DNA of 36,432 bases from Bdellovibrionales bacterium GWA2_49_15 (lineage in GTDB: Bacteria > Bdellovibrionota > Bacteriovoracia > Bacteriovoracales > Bacteriovoracaceae): the NCBI GenBank assembly GCA_001769855.1, contig MEPP01000003.1:1-36432 (forward strand), read 5' to 3'. Position numbers and translations under genes: made by a program. Of this stretch, positions 1 to 8,196 are shown in pieces. Position 1 is the first letter of the stretch. Each line of letters begins with the position of its first letter. The notes beneath the pieces are model-generated. The model searched no databases and was not told the origin of the DNA. It was given only the letters and a program-made list of their open reading frames with translations.

Positions 1-1245
1 CTGTAGTTGTTCTAATTTTCCGTAAAGTGCTATTACTTCTGCCATTGACTCCAAAATATCAATTTCAGTTTCAAAATAAGAATCTGTAAAATCTATTAGT
101 TGCCGGTGGACTTCGATGGACATAGAAGTAGAAAGAACTCCACGTGCCATTAAGGACTCAGCACGTTGATGCTGACGATCTATTTCCGCTGGCGAAGCTA
201 GTTTTTGCATGATTTTAAGTGAACTTTTCAGTCTCTCACTTGAAGAGGCCGCTTCGATTTTTTGTAATCTCTCAGTATTTTGTCTTTGCCATTCTTTAAG
301 GCGTACTTGCTCAAAGGCCTCGGCCCTTCCACCTGCATTTACATTTAGTAGCGGCAATGGAAGTGTTACCGTAAATCCAACCGAATAGAATTGATCCTTT
401 GACTCGAACTCCGATTGCAAGATTGGACCGATTTCCAAATCCGGCCAACTATTACTTTTTTCTAGTACATACTTAGCGTTTGCCGACTGAAGTTCGAGCG
501 ATGCCAACTCAAGTTTGGGCCACGGAGTCGAAGCGCCCAATTCATCAAGCAATGTGTCCTGAATTTTTATTGGTTGGTAAGAGTCTTTTGCCGCAAGAGG
601 AAGGCAGTCAAGGTCAAGTAAAAACCTAAGCGGTGTGGCCAACTGGTTTTCTTCATTAAGTAGGTCATTACTTTGGGCCTGATAACCCCCGATCACCATT
701 TCAATAGTACTCAAAGCGACTTCTTCTTCAGGGCCACGGGTACCTCTCGCTTTGAAACGTGCGGCAATTTGCTCAAAAGACCGCAGGGTCTCAGCAAGAA
801 GCGTTTTTTTTCGGCCTATCTGGCGCAGTTTATGAAAGATGATGAATGATTCAGAGATGAGGTGAGATTTCTGCACACGACTTTGTAGTTCAGTCAGCTT
901 GAGTTCGCTCTCGGCAGCCTCGACTCTTGCCGCCCGTTTTCCGCCTAATTCCATGGTATGAACAATTTGCGTTTGTGTGCTAATGACTTTCTCTCCGAAT
1001 TGATCGCCTTGGATATATTGAAAGGACAATTCGGGATTGGGCCTTTGAGATGCTTTTTCCCGTGCATGCTTGAATATTTCGACCTGATATTCAAGTTCCT
1101 TTAACTGCGGAATTTGATTAGCACGTGCGAAGTAACTTTCTAACTTAAAATCAAAACACGCATTTTCTTTTGTTACTTCTGCCCCTCCTGCAAAATTCGC
1201 AAAACTTAGCGCCAGGAGAGTACATACAATGATGTACAAAAACAT
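1..1245 (-). CDS. TolC/CzcC-family outer-membrane efflux protein (partial)
   Basis: The reverse strand is open from an ATG at 1245-1243 to base 1 with no stop, so at least 415 residues are present and the C-terminus lies outside the window. A signal peptide (residues 1 to about 21, hydrophobic core YIIVCTLLALSFANFAGG) leads into a long helical, charged sequence typical of outer-membrane factors. It contains a repeated-helix stretch and the segment VGFTVTLPLPLLNVNAGGR, which matches the conserved 'PLPLFNRNRG' turn of CzcC/CusC-type proteins. Such proteins form the outer-membrane channel of tripartite heavy-metal RND pumps, so CzcB/CzcA-like genes would be expected beyond the left edge (inference). 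The small CzcI-like gene lies 33 bp upstream in the same direction, as in czc operons. The exported metal cannot be read from this protein alone. Confidence 0.87.
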   Translation of the reverse strand, partial: MFLYIIVCTLLALSFANFAGGAEVTKENACFDFKLESYFARANQIPQLKELEYQVEIFKHAREKASQRPNPELSFQYIQGDQFGEKVISTQTQIVHTMELGGKRAARVEAAESELKLTELQSRVQKSHLISESFIIFHKLRQIGRKKTLLAETLRSFEQIAARFKARGTRGPEEEVALSTIEMVIGGYQAQSNDLLNEENQLATPLRFLLDLDCLPLAAKDSYQPIKIQDTLLDELGASTPWPKLELASLELQSANAKYVLEKSNSWPDLEIGPILQSEFESKDQFYSVGFTVTLPLPLLNVNAGGRAEAFEQVRLKEWQRQNTERLQKIEAASSSERLKSSLKIMQKLASPAEIDRQHQRAESLMARGVLSTSMSIEVHRQLIDFTDSYFETEIDILESMAEVIALYGKLEQLQ

Positions 1246-1278
1246 TATTACCTCTATAGATGTATTAGTTAAAAAAAA

Positions 1279-1608
1279 CTAGGCGAGCTTACGACAGGGC
1301 GGTTTAATTTCTTGTAACGAATTGTCTTGAAGCTTAAAAGGACTCAGATAATAAAATGAAATGTGTATCAAACTAAAATTTTCAAAAATTTTTCTTGTAT
1401 TCGAAGTAAGTTGAAGACTTGCCACCGAGTGAAGAATACAAAGTGGCGAACAACTTGCAGCGGTATTTTCTGAATTACATGCTTGTTGATGTTCATGGAT
1501 GCTCTGAGAAACTGAATTTGTTCCATCCAGCAAGAGGCACTCGTCATCTGTTTGAACGCAGATAAAAACCACTGTGAATAGGATAAAAATTGACACCAAA
1601 AATCTCAT
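1279..1608 (-). CDS. CzcI-like small exported protein
   Basis: This 109-residue protein starts with a clear signal peptide (MRFLVSIFILFTVVFICVQT). It then has a short His/Cys region (IHEHQQACNSENTAASCSPLC) and a C-terminal proline motif (KPPCRKLA). The layout, with its Cys-x-x-Cys-like centre and a PP motif near the C-terminus, resembles CzcI and DUF2946-type proteins encoded first in czc/cus operons. Those are thought to modulate periplasmic metal sensing or pump activity. It is followed directly by the CzcC-like gene. The call rests on layout and context rather than strong sequence identity. A possible promoter is so close that the transcript could be nearly leaderless. Confidence 0.6.
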   Translation of the reverse strand: MRFLVSIFILFTVVFICVQTDDECLLLDGTNSVSQSIHEHQQACNSENTAASCSPLCILHSVASLQLTSNTRKIFENFSLIHISFYYLSPFKLQDNSLQEIKPPCRKLA

Positions 1609-1616
1609 AAACCCCT

Positions 1617-1644
1617 AATATAAGGCATGCCTGCACCTTGTCAA
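1617..1644 (-). promoter_or_regulatory. Candidate sigma70 promoter with palindromic operator upstream of the czcI-like gene
   Basis: Read on the reverse strand, TTGACA (1644-1639) and TATATT (1622-1617) are separated by 16 bases. The spacer contains the perfect 10-bp palindrome AGGCATGCCT (1623-1632), a plausible repressor or activator site. The -10 box ends only 8 bases before the start codon, which would give an almost leaderless mRNA, so either the start codon or the promoter assignment may be off. Confidence 0.4.
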
Positions 1645-1821
1645 GTCTAAATCTTACAGACTAGAACAATTGACATTACCCTGACATAACCTTGGTGACA
1701 ATTCCCCACATTCCCCTGTGGAAAGGCAATGATTTCCTCACATGCCAGGTAGAATTTACACGATATGCACCAGGCGCACATCGTTGCACATTATTGTTCA
1801 TAAGCGATAAAAACAAACGCT

Positions 1822-2496
1822 CTATGGTTTATTTTCCATTCTCTCCAAAATTCGCGCCACTTCCATTTCGTCAATCAGCACGAACTGGGAAACTGATTCC
1901 TCATAAGCATAAACATCAGCATACTTAAGCTCAAACCACCAAGCGTGAAGTGTTAGCGCACCTGTCTTTAAGCGTGCTTGAACGGCGGGATAGGTTTTCA
2001 AGTGTTCAATCTGTCTCAACACGTTGATCTGCGAAAGTCGATTGTGCTGCCCAAACTGTGTTGAAGGGTTACAAGACGAGTTAAGAATTTTTACGGCACC
2101 ATCCCCGTGGCGTAGCCATTCTCGAAGGCAAGGTGTCTCTACCTTTTCTCTACCAGCAGCAAGAGCCTGCATCGCACCACACTCTGAATGTCCACAAACT
2201 ATAATATTAGAAACGTTCAAGCTATTGAGTGCGAACTCCACGGCCGCCGCCTCAGATTCATCGGCCGAGAGTTGAGCATTCTCCTCGTAGGGTGGAACAA
2301 GGTTTCCAACGTTGCGAACAACAAAAAGGTCTCCTGGATCAGTTGAGGCAAAAACATTGACGGCCACTCGGCTATCGGAACATCCGATGAAAAGCGCATC
2401 TGGTGACTGTCCCAGCGCAAGGCGAGCAAAAGTCTCCCTATATCCCGGCAGCACCTCACGCCTAAACTTAACGATTCCTTGCAGCAGTTTTTTCAT
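1822..2496 (-). CDS. Beta-class carbonic anhydrase
   Basis: This 224-residue protein is a zinc enzyme that interconverts CO2 and bicarbonate. The family signatures are visible: GCSDSR at 38-43 with zinc ligand Cys39 and the Asp41/Arg43 dyad, VVRNVGN at 59-65, and CGHSECGA at 101-108 with His103 and Cys106 as the other zinc ligands. The length is typical of bacterial beta enzymes (about 200-230). There is no signal peptide, so it is cytoplasmic. It is the last gene of a minus-strand run with the DUF3147-like and DUF6488-like genes and the interrupted HupE-like gene, which suggests a role tied to metal supply or pH (inference). No good Shine-Dalgarno site precedes the ATG. Confidence 0.93.
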   Translation of the reverse strand: MKKLLQGIVKFRREVLPGYRETFARLALGQSPDALFIGCSDSRVAVNVFASTDPGDLFVVRNVGNLVPPYEENAQLSADESEAAAVEFALNSLNVSNIIVCGHSECGAMQALAAGREKVETPCLREWLRHGDGAVKILNSSCNPSTQFGQHNRLSQINVLRQIEHLKTYPAVQARLKTGALTLHAWWFELKYADVYAYEESVSQFVLIDEMEVARILERMENKP

Positions 2497-2567
2497 AAAA
2501 TATTACTATCTGGTTATCATACTTTCAGTATATTGCCCAAGTCAGATAATTTTAACAGACTTTAAAG

Positions 2568-2900
2568 TCAACTTTGTAAGGCCTGATGGATGAAATATCC
2601 GACTGCAAGAAGTCCCACTCCGCTGAAATAGCAAGTCAAAAAATGAAGGTTCAACTTGTTTGCCAGTAAAAATGGCACAAAAAAAAGGAGGGAAATTGGT
2701 ACTGCAATTAGTACGCTTCTGGCATAATTCACTGATTGAGTTGTGTCCTTCCATTCTGCATAAGAAAAGGCCAGTGCCAACATCGTGGTCAGTGGCAATG
2801 CAGTTAAAAACCCCGCTAAGGCTATTTTCTTTCCTGACAACCAAGAAACAAAACTTATTAAGACGGCAGCAAGAATTGTTTTACCTATGGCAAGGACCAT
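2568..2900 (-). CDS. DUF3147-like small membrane protein
   Basis: The protein has about 110 residues with four predicted membrane helices (LAIGKTILAAVLISFVSWL, IALAGFLTALPLTTMLALAF, VLIAVPISLLFFVPFLL, FLTCYFSGVGLLAVGYFI). The loop GFLTALPLTTMLAL and the four-helix layout fit the DUF3147 family, whose function is unknown. I prefer the second ATG (2900-2898), because GGAG lies six bases upstream of it. The first ATG, at 2912, has no ribosome binding site. It lies between the DUF6488-like gene and the carbonic anhydrase gene on the same strand. Confidence 0.7.
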   Translation of the reverse strand: MVLAIGKTILAAVLISFVSWLSGKKIALAGFLTALPLTTMLALAFSYAEWKDTTQSVNYARSVLIAVPISLLFFVPFLLANKLNLHFLTCYFSGVGLLAVGYFIHQALQS

Positions 2901-3015
2901 ATTTAACTCCATTGTGAAAAAGAAGGGGCGGCAAATTTAACTATTGCTCACCCCATTTTAAATTCAAAGGTCAGATCTTTTCTATTTCTCATTCCTTGAA
3001 ATATTTGGTGTCACC

Positions 3016-3363
3016 CTAATTCCCAGTGTAATTAGCGCCATTCAAATAACCCTTTGGCGTGATGAAAATGTAAAGACGTTGCTTTGCCTTATCTTTTTGT
3101 TTTATATCAAAAAGAGTTGTCACCCATTCAGGTCCTTTTGGGAATTGTTTTAGCTCAACTTTTTCAATTTTTGCAGAAGTCCAACTTGCCTCTACCGTGC
3201 TTTTTTGCGCCATCATCTCAACGACTGCTGGAATGGCCTGTTCGACTTGATCCCTGGTGCATCCGCTTGCAGCACAGGTTACTACCTTGGGCGCGTGACT
3301 TGCATGTCCGAAAGCAAAAGTAGACGAGAACATCATTAATACAGCTAAAATTACTTTTTCCAT
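3016..3363 (-). CDS. DUF6488-like periplasmic protein
   Basis: The protein has 115 residues with a signal peptide (cleavage probably after AFG or GHA, residues 17-21), then HASHAP and two cysteines (CAASGC). The C-terminal half carries EWVTTLFDIK and the terminal motif YIFITPKGYLNGANYTGN, which matches the conserved 'LYMFI..DG.YIAANYTGN' end that I associate with DUF6488. The fold looks like a small PepSY-type domain, and the function is unknown. A strong AAGGAG site precedes the ATG. The gene starts 12 bp after the stop codon of the interrupted hupE-like gene, so in the original operon the two would have been directly adjacent. Confidence 0.72.
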   Translation of the reverse strand: MEKVILAVLMMFSSTFAFGHASHAPKVVTCAASGCTRDQVEQAIPAVVEMMAQKSTVEASWTSAKIEKVELKQFPKGPEWVTTLFDIKQKDKAKQRLYIFITPKGYLNGANYTGN

Positions 3364-3374
3364 TTAATTTCTCC

Positions 3375-3539
3375 TTAATGTTGGTTCAGAGTTTCTTGTT
3401 CCATATCCTTATGGATATGGGAATGATCATCTCGGTTCAATGGGAACGAATCGGGGTCTGAGGCATGCCAGTAGCCGTGAAGTTGCATAATGAAAAGAAA
3501 GATACCCCCGGCAACAAGGCCTACGTTGCATGCATAGGC
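3375..3539 (-). pseudogene. 3' fragment of the hupE-like gene, severed by RIT insertion
   Basis: The 54 codons before the TAA at 3377-3375 encode AYACNVGLVAGGIFLFIMQL followed by HGYWHASDPD and a His/Asp-rich tail ending LNQH. There is no start codon, and the first codon inside the neighbouring terminal repeat is a TAA stop (3542-3540). The hydrophobic segment looks like the last membrane helix missing from the HupE-like protein at 8197-8877. Joining codon 200 of that gene (AGG, 8280-8278) to GCC (3539-3537) restores one frame and gives a protein of about 254 residues. It is probably not translated now. The downstream DUF6488-like gene keeps its own ribosome binding site but may have lost its original promoter. 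Confidence 0.8.
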
Positions 3540-3550
3540 TTATGTGGCCT
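3540..3550 (+). repeat. Left terminal inverted repeat of RIT element
   Basis: TTATGTGGCCT is the exact reverse complement of the right end at 8267-8277. On the outside it abuts the 3' fragment of the hupE-like gene. Confidence 0.8.
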
Positions 3551-3657
3551 TCGTTATTATGTTCCATTCCATTCCGTATCTGAATGAGTCCCAGCAACAT
3601 CAGTTAGTGTCATTGCCTAGAGCAGAAATGTAAATTTGATATACTTAAGCTATTGAA

Positions 3658-3687
3658 GAGAGAGGTCAGAGTCACCTGACCCCTCTC
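3658..3687. repeat. Subterminal 12-bp inverted repeat / hairpin in left end of RIT
   Basis: GAGAGAGGTCAG (3658-3669) and CTGACCCCTCTC (3676-3687) pair with one mismatch around a 6-base loop. The hairpin lies in the 250-bp non-coding left end of the element, between the terminal repeat and the first gene. It could be a recombinase binding site, or a transcription barrier that insulates the element. No U-tract marks it as an ordinary terminator. Confidence 0.5.
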
Positions 3688-3798
3688 GCTTGATTTTGGT
3701 GAAGTCCGTGTAAAGACATCGGCCAAGACCTACTGACAAGCCTAATGTTAAAAGACGAACCTCACGAGGTCTAGCCCTTTGTTCAAGGATGGACAGCG

Positions 3799-4269
3799 AT
3801 GAGGTTAATTGGGAGACAGATCTTTTGCCCATGTGGGGTTATGTTTTGGGTCTGCACCCACTGCTGGCGCGAGCACCGTTATTGTTCGAAGCCTTGCAAG
3901 TCCAAGCACCATCTCCATAATCATCGCGAAGCTCAACGAAAATACGCAGCAAGCATTCAAGGTCAAAATAAGCGACAGAAATATCAGAGCAAGCGGCGAT
4001 TAGAACTCGCCAATGGACTACCATCGAGATCGTCAAAAAATAATTTGAAAAATATTGAAGCTGATCGGAGCTGCGCAGATATGCCGCCTACAGTAGAGTG
4101 TGGCGAAACGATCGGCCGGGCACAAGGTATTCAGACTGCAATCTGTCATTTTTGTGAGCAGAAAATCGATACTGAAGGGAGTAAACACTATGAAGATCAA
4201 CTGGCAAAACGCCAGCAATCAAGAGCAGAAATTGTTCGAAGGTATTTCTATCCTCACCGACCACCGTAG
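3799..4269 (+). CDS. RIT accessory protein with cysteine-rich zinc-finger N-terminus
   Basis: The protein has 156 residues. The N-terminus carries several Cys/His pairs: CPC at 10-12, CTHCW at 19-23, YCSKPC at 28-33, then HHLHNHREAQRKY. This is followed by a basic Gln/Lys/Arg stretch (QGQNKRQKYQSKRRLE). The order CxxC...RYCSxxC...R.A.RKY...Q...Q.RYR resembles a widespread small protein of mobile elements with a CDRGQRYC-type finger and unknown function. A second CxxC (CHFCEQK) occurs near residue 118. AAGGA lies nine bases before the ATG. It overlaps the next gene by 80 bp and is transcribed with the recombinases. It is likely a DNA-binding accessory factor (inference). Confidence 0.65.
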   Translation: MRLIGRQIFCPCGVMFWVCTHCWREHRYCSKPCKSKHHLHNHREAQRKYAASIQGQNKRQKYQSKRRLELANGLPSRSSKNNLKNIEADRSCADMPPTVECGETIGRAQGIQTAICHFCEQKIDTEGSKHYEDQLAKRQQSRAEIVRRYFYPHRPP

Positions 4270-4570
4270 GGATTTGCTGGAGTTTCTGTTTGATCCAAAA
4301 ACACCACGCCTCCGAAAACGTGCTGGAATTATTCGTGAAGATAGCTGGCTTTTCAGTGATGGAGATCGCCTCATCATTCAGGCGGCGCTCGACTTCTGGA
4401 GTGGGGCCGGCCATTTAGCCCTCTGGGAGTGTATTGAGATCTGGGATAATGAGGAGTGGACCCACTTCCTGGCCGCTGTCACCGTAATTAAGGTCATTGA
4501 TCTACAAAAGATTCGGCTAAAAACTGAACGGATTGATCCTGGCTTAAAAGATAACAATAGGCTGCCATAA
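4190..4570 (+). CDS. RIT accessory protein of unknown function
   Basis: This 126-residue protein starts at ATG 4190, with GGGAG eight bases upstream. A longer in-frame start at 4100 lies deep inside the previous gene and has no ribosome site, so I reject it. The sequence is acidic and Trp-rich (DSWLFSDGDRLIIQAALDFW, HLALWECIEIWDNEEW) with no membrane segment or signal. I do not recognise the family. It sits 10 bp before the first recombinase, in the same direction, so it probably acts with the recombinases, for example as a directionality or assembly factor (inference). Confidence 0.62.
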   Translation: MKINWQNASNQEQKLFEGISILTDHRRDLLEFLFDPKTPRLRKRAGIIREDSWLFSDGDRLIIQAALDFWSGAGHLALWECIEIWDNEEWTHFLAAVTVIKVIDLQKIRLKTERIDPGLKDNNRLP

Positions 4571-4580
4571 GGGAATTGAG

Positions 4581-6095
4581 ATGTCTGGCTTGCAAATATT
4601 CTCCAGCAATCAATCCGCTTTTATTGAGAGCCTTAAGGTGCAGGGATTTACTCAGGGCTCATGCGAGAAGACTCAATCTTTTTTCCGGGTATTTGAAATT
4701 TTTCTGCGTGAAACAAAACGGCTGAATAGTAGTGACATCTTTTCCATTTCTGTGATTGATATTTTTTTTCAGTGGAAGAGTGAAAATGCCAATTACAAGC
4801 CATTTAAACGCTATTATTGCTCAACAATCCGCTATGAAATCGGATTACTGCTGAAGTGGTACCTTAGCAGATCGAATGATGCGATATATGATCGCTGTCA
4901 ATTCTCGTTGGCAACTACTCAGTACCTCGAAACAAAGAGTCACCGGCCTAGTCAGTGGTCAAAATCAATACTACGGATCAGTAGAAGGTTTTCTGAATAC
5001 GCCGAACGAAATAAAATCAAGGATTTGAGAAAAATATCGGACGATAGGGTGAACATTTTTATCTCTGAGTGTGCAGGTCGCTCAAGAACATCAAGAAAGA
5101 ACTACAGTAAACAGCGCGAATCATTATTCAGGTACACGATTATAAAATATTTTTATTATCTAAACTCCAGAGAAATTATAGTGTTTCAAGCGCCTGTGCC
5201 CGCACATGAACATACGAAACTTGGAGCTTTGATTGACCAATATATCAATTATTGCAGAGACCACAGAGGTGACAAACTAAACACGATAAGAAGAAAACGC
5301 AGGATATTGGGCAAATTTGATCATTATATTACTCACTCCGCAATTTCGGTTCCTGCAGAAATAAAAATCATCCATATTGATACCTTCACTACGACTTATT
5401 TCCCAAGTGAACAGAAAAAAACGATCATCGAGGTGAATGCAGTACTGCGGCCATTCTTGAGATATTTATATTTTGAGAAACAAATGCCGAGCAATCTTTC
5501 AGCTTTGATTGTTTCGCCACGAGTCTATGCGATGGCCCATATTCCTAAGTTTCTGACACACGATGAAATCAGACCAATTTTACAAGAAGAACTGAGCAAC
5601 AAGAGCAAACTCCGTCGCCAGGCAATCGTTCGGTTGATTTTTTTCACTGGTATTCGGGCCAGTGAGGTAGCATCGCTTCATTTCGACGATATTGATTGGG
5701 AGAAAAAACAGGCAGTAATCAGAGATCGGAAGAATGCACAGGATATGATTGTAGTGCTTCCCGACCCAGTAATTGAAGTTCTCTACGATTATATTCGTAT
5801 CGCAAGACCACAACATTGCCCTGACCGCCACTTGTTTTATAGCGGACATGCTCCCCTCAGACCACTAACTCCCAAAGCGGTTGGATTAATTGTGAGTTAT
5901 GCCCTTCAGGATCACGGAATGAAAGGGAATCCTCATCGATTACGTCACACGTACGCGCAGAATCTTCTCGACAGCGGCAGTTCGATTGATCAGATACAAG
6001 TCCTTCTCGGACATAAAAATGCAAGTTCTACCCGGATTTATGCCAAAACTTCCATGCTTCGGATGCGTCAATACGTGGTGGACAATTATGTCTGA
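4581..6095 (+). CDS. RIT recombinase A, tyrosine recombinase (504 aa)
   Basis: This is the largest of the trio. The C-terminal catalytic domain holds the tyrosine-recombinase residues: Arg359 (TGIRASE), His452-x-x-Arg455 (PHRLRHTYA), His478 (LLGHK) and the nucleophile Tyr487 (TRIYAKTS). Residues 1-200 form an unusually long N-terminal extension. The middle (about 210-310) looks like the SAM-like core-binding domain. At 504 residues it exceeds simple XerC/D proteins (about 300), as expected for the first RIT recombinase. Its stop codon overlaps the next start by 8 bp (ATGTCTGA), implying translational coupling. Confidence 0.9.
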   Translation: MSGLQIFSSNQSAFIESLKVQGFTQGSCEKTQSFFRVFEIFLRETKRLNSSDIFSISVIDIFFQWKSENANYKPFKRYYCSTIRYEIGLLLKWYLSRSNDAIYDRCQFSLATTQYLETKSHRPSQWSKSILRISRRFSEYAERNKIKDLRKISDDRVNIFISECAGRSRTSRKNYSKQRESLFRYTIIKYFYYLNSREIIVFQAPVPAHEHTKLGALIDQYINYCRDHRGDKLNTIRRKRRILGKFDHYITHSAISVPAEIKIIHIDTFTTTYFPSEQKKTIIEVNAVLRPFLRYLYFEKQMPSNLSALIVSPRVYAMAHIPKFLTHDEIRPILQEELSNKSKLRRQAIVRLIFFTGIRASEVASLHFDDIDWEKKQAVIRDRKNAQDMIVVLPDPVIEVLYDYIRIARPQHCPDRHLFYSGHAPLRPLTPKAVGLIVSYALQDHGMKGNPHRLRHTYAQNLLDSGSSIDQIQVLLGHKNASSTRIYAKTSMLRMRQYVVDNYV

Positions 6096-7056
6096 ATCAT
6101 TTTTGCATCAACACATCGAGAGTTTCCTAAAGTTTCGTCGCCAGATGGGACATCGGATTCATGACAATAAATTTCAATTTAACCTATTCGAAAGGGAACT
6201 CATCAGACGAAATATCCATCAGATATCTGAAATAGATTCTCAATTCGTCCACGATCATGCTTTCGAAATATTAAAGACAAGGAGCCCAGGAACGGTGAAT
6301 CGCCACATGACAATCCTGGAGAATTTTTTCTGTTATCTTCAGAGGGTTGATTTGACCTGCTTAAATCCATTTTTAAATCGAACTATGTTCCGATCTCTCT
6401 ATTTTCGCCCATATGTTTTCTCTGATGATGAGGTAAAAAGTATTTTACAGAGTTTCGCTAGCGATATTTCAAAAAGTAGAAACCGTGATTTCTTATTGGG
6501 TCGACTGAGTCGAAGGTGCGCATTTTTTATCCAAGCCAATTGCGGACTACGCGTTTCCGAACTCTCTAATCTCAAAAGGAAAGATGTTGATCTAGCGGGC
6601 GCTACGTTGTTGATAGAGAAAACAAAATTCCAAAAAGATCGATTAATCCCAATTTCGCAGGCCGTAGTTTCTGAGATCAGGAACTACCTCGAAGTCAAAA
6701 GTCAATCAAGGAGACAAGGCTCGAAATATCTTCTCGTCTCCGCTACTGCAGATTCCTTCACCCGTCTCAGATTAGGCGTCATATTTCAGCATAAATTGAT
6801 ACAACTTGGTATCTACAGAAAACCTTACATGAAGGGTGATACTGTTTTTGGATCACCATCGACGCATTCACTCCGGCACACTTTTACTATTCGAATAGTT
6901 CAACAGTGGAAGGCGCGTGGGATACCGATTGATCAGGTGAGTGATACTCTTGCTACCTATTTGGGACATATTGATTTCGAGGCCACACAGGTTTATTTGA
7001 AAGCGCTTTCGACCGATCCAGGATTTCTTATTTTTAGACCGAAATCTCATGAGTAG
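6088..7056 (+). CDS. RIT recombinase B, tyrosine recombinase (322 aa)
   Basis: I place the start at ATG 6088 (MSESFLHQ), which overlaps the preceding stop by 8 bp. The longer in-frame extension to 5986 would lie within recombinase A. Catalytic residues are visible: Arg155 (CGLRVSE), lysine near 178-180 (EKTKFQ), His260-x-x-Arg263 (THSLRHTF), His294 (YLGH) and Tyr303 (TQVYLKAL). The N-terminal 110 residues form the core-binding domain. It is the middle member of the trio. In RIT elements all three proteins are presumed to act together on the element ends (established for the group as a hypothesis, not shown here). Confidence 0.9.
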   Translation: MSESFLHQHIESFLKFRRQMGHRIHDNKFQFNLFERELIRRNIHQISEIDSQFVHDHAFEILKTRSPGTVNRHMTILENFFCYLQRVDLTCLNPFLNRTMFRSLYFRPYVFSDDEVKSILQSFASDISKSRNRDFLLGRLSRRCAFFIQANCGLRVSELSNLKRKDVDLAGATLLIEKTKFQKDRLIPISQAVVSEIRNYLEVKSQSRRQGSKYLLVSATADSFTRLRLGVIFQHKLIQLGIYRKPYMKGDTVFGSPSTHSLRHTFTIRIVQQWKARGIPIDQVSDTLATYLGHIDFEATQVYLKALSTDPGFLIFRPKSHE

Positions 7057-8095
7057 TTCATCATCCGTCGCCCACGATGACCTGGCACGATTAATTGCAT
7101 ACTTCTTTCGGGAATATTTACCCACTCATAAAGGGGTGTCTCCAAACACCATTCGGAGTTATCGCGACACATTTAAGCTGTTTTTATCATGGTTGAGAGA
7201 CTCAAAGGATTCCAAAAAGCCCTTGGTACTATCTGACATTCGACCAAAGGAAATTCTCGAATTTCTTCGCCATCTCGAAACGGATCGATTGAATTCGATA
7301 TCAACCCGAAATGCCAGATTGGCTGGGATCAAAACATTCTTTCTCATGTGCTACCTCCATCGGCCTGAACTTAAGCCAGAGTTGGAGGCCATTCAGTTCA
7401 TTCCAAAAAAGAAGATGAATACGCCTCTCATTGATTTTTTTGAACATGAAGACGTGATGAAGATGTTATCCGTTGTCGATCGGTCGACTGCATCAGGCGC
7501 CAAAGATTTTTTAATATTGAACCTCCTCTATGACACGGGAATGCGTGCATCTGAGGTCTGCGGGCTCCGTTTAGATGGTTTCAACTCAGCGGCAAGAACG
7601 ATAGAAATACTTGGCAAGGGAAACAAATGGAGGAAGATCCACGTCTGGCCTAGAACGGTGGAACTGATCAACAACTACATTCACGAATGGCGCAAATCAC
7701 CGAGGCCCATCTTTCGGGATCTTCTGATCATCAACCATTGTGGTAAAACGCTTACCCGTTTTGGAGTCCATAAGTTGTGTGCAAAATATCTGAAAAAAGC
7801 AGATATTCCGAAACAGATTCGGAGCGCAAAGCGCTCATCGGTTCACTCGTGGCGACATACAGCCGCTGTAAATATGATCCGGCAAGGATATTCTCTTCTT
7901 GAAGTCAAAGTGCGTTTGGGGCATGCGCGCCTGGAATCCACCATGAAATATTTAAATTTGGATCTATCGATAAAAAAAGAAAGGGTTACTGAGCTGCTCC
8001 GTTTTACCGAACACCTTCTTCCGTCCACACTTCCTGCTCAATCCGTTGCATGGAAAACGACGGATGAAGTTATCGCATTTTTAAAGTCTGTGTAG
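7049..8095 (+). CDS. RIT recombinase C, tyrosine recombinase (348 aa)
   Basis: The start ATG (7049) overlaps the stop of recombinase B by 8 bp (ATGAGTAG). The XerC/D-like layout is complete: the N-terminal SAM-like domain (about 10-110) contains SPNTIRSYRDTFKLFLSWL, and the catalytic domain has Arg166 (TGMRASE), Lys190 (GKGNKWRK), His266-x-x-Arg269 (VHSWRHTA), His292 (LGHA) and Tyr301 (STMKYLNLD). It is the third and last gene of the element, followed at once by a terminator-like hairpin. Confidence 0.91.
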   Translation: MSSSSSVAHDDLARLIAYFFREYLPTHKGVSPNTIRSYRDTFKLFLSWLRDSKDSKKPLVLSDIRPKEILEFLRHLETDRLNSISTRNARLAGIKTFFLMCYLHRPELKPELEAIQFIPKKKMNTPLIDFFEHEDVMKMLSVVDRSTASGAKDFLILNLLYDTGMRASEVCGLRLDGFNSAARTIEILGKGNKWRKIHVWPRTVELINNYIHEWRKSPRPIFRDLLIINHCGKTLTRFGVHKLCAKYLKKADIPKQIRSAKRSSVHSWRHTAAVNMIRQGYSLLEVKVRLGHARLESTMKYLNLDLSIKKERVTELLRFTEHLLPSTLPAQSVAWKTTDEVIAFLKSV

Positions 8096-8128
8096 CCCAC
8101 TTCGTGATCATGGGGCTTATTTTATTTC
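8094..8128 (+). terminator. Rho-independent terminator after RIT recombinase C
   Basis: AGCCCA (8094-8099, overlapping the stop codon) can pair with TGGGGCT (8111-8117), with one bulge. It is followed by the T-rich run TTATTTTATTT. Confidence 0.55.
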
Positions 8129-8143
8129 GGCCTTAGCAAACTA

Positions 8144-8152
8144 TTATGTGGC
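8144..8152 (+). repeat. Internal copy of RIT terminal motif
   Basis: TTATGTGGC here repeats the outer 9 bases of the left end. It forms an inverted pair with GCCACATAA (8269-8277) at the right tip, 116 bp away. It may be a second recombinase binding site in the right end. Confidence 0.5.
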
Positions 8153-8196
8153 GCTTGATATCCAGAGACTTCCAGAAAAATAACATAAAGGCTGGA

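Noticed and set aside
3650..3832. Minus-strand 60-codon frame at the left end of the RIT element
   Set aside because: It runs across the hairpin and antisense to the start of the finger-protein gene, with no ribosome site and unremarkable composition.
5986..6087. N-terminal extension of recombinase B
   Set aside because: It would lie within the catalytic end of recombinase A; ATG 6088 gives the same 8-bp overlap as the next gene pair and a normal protein start.
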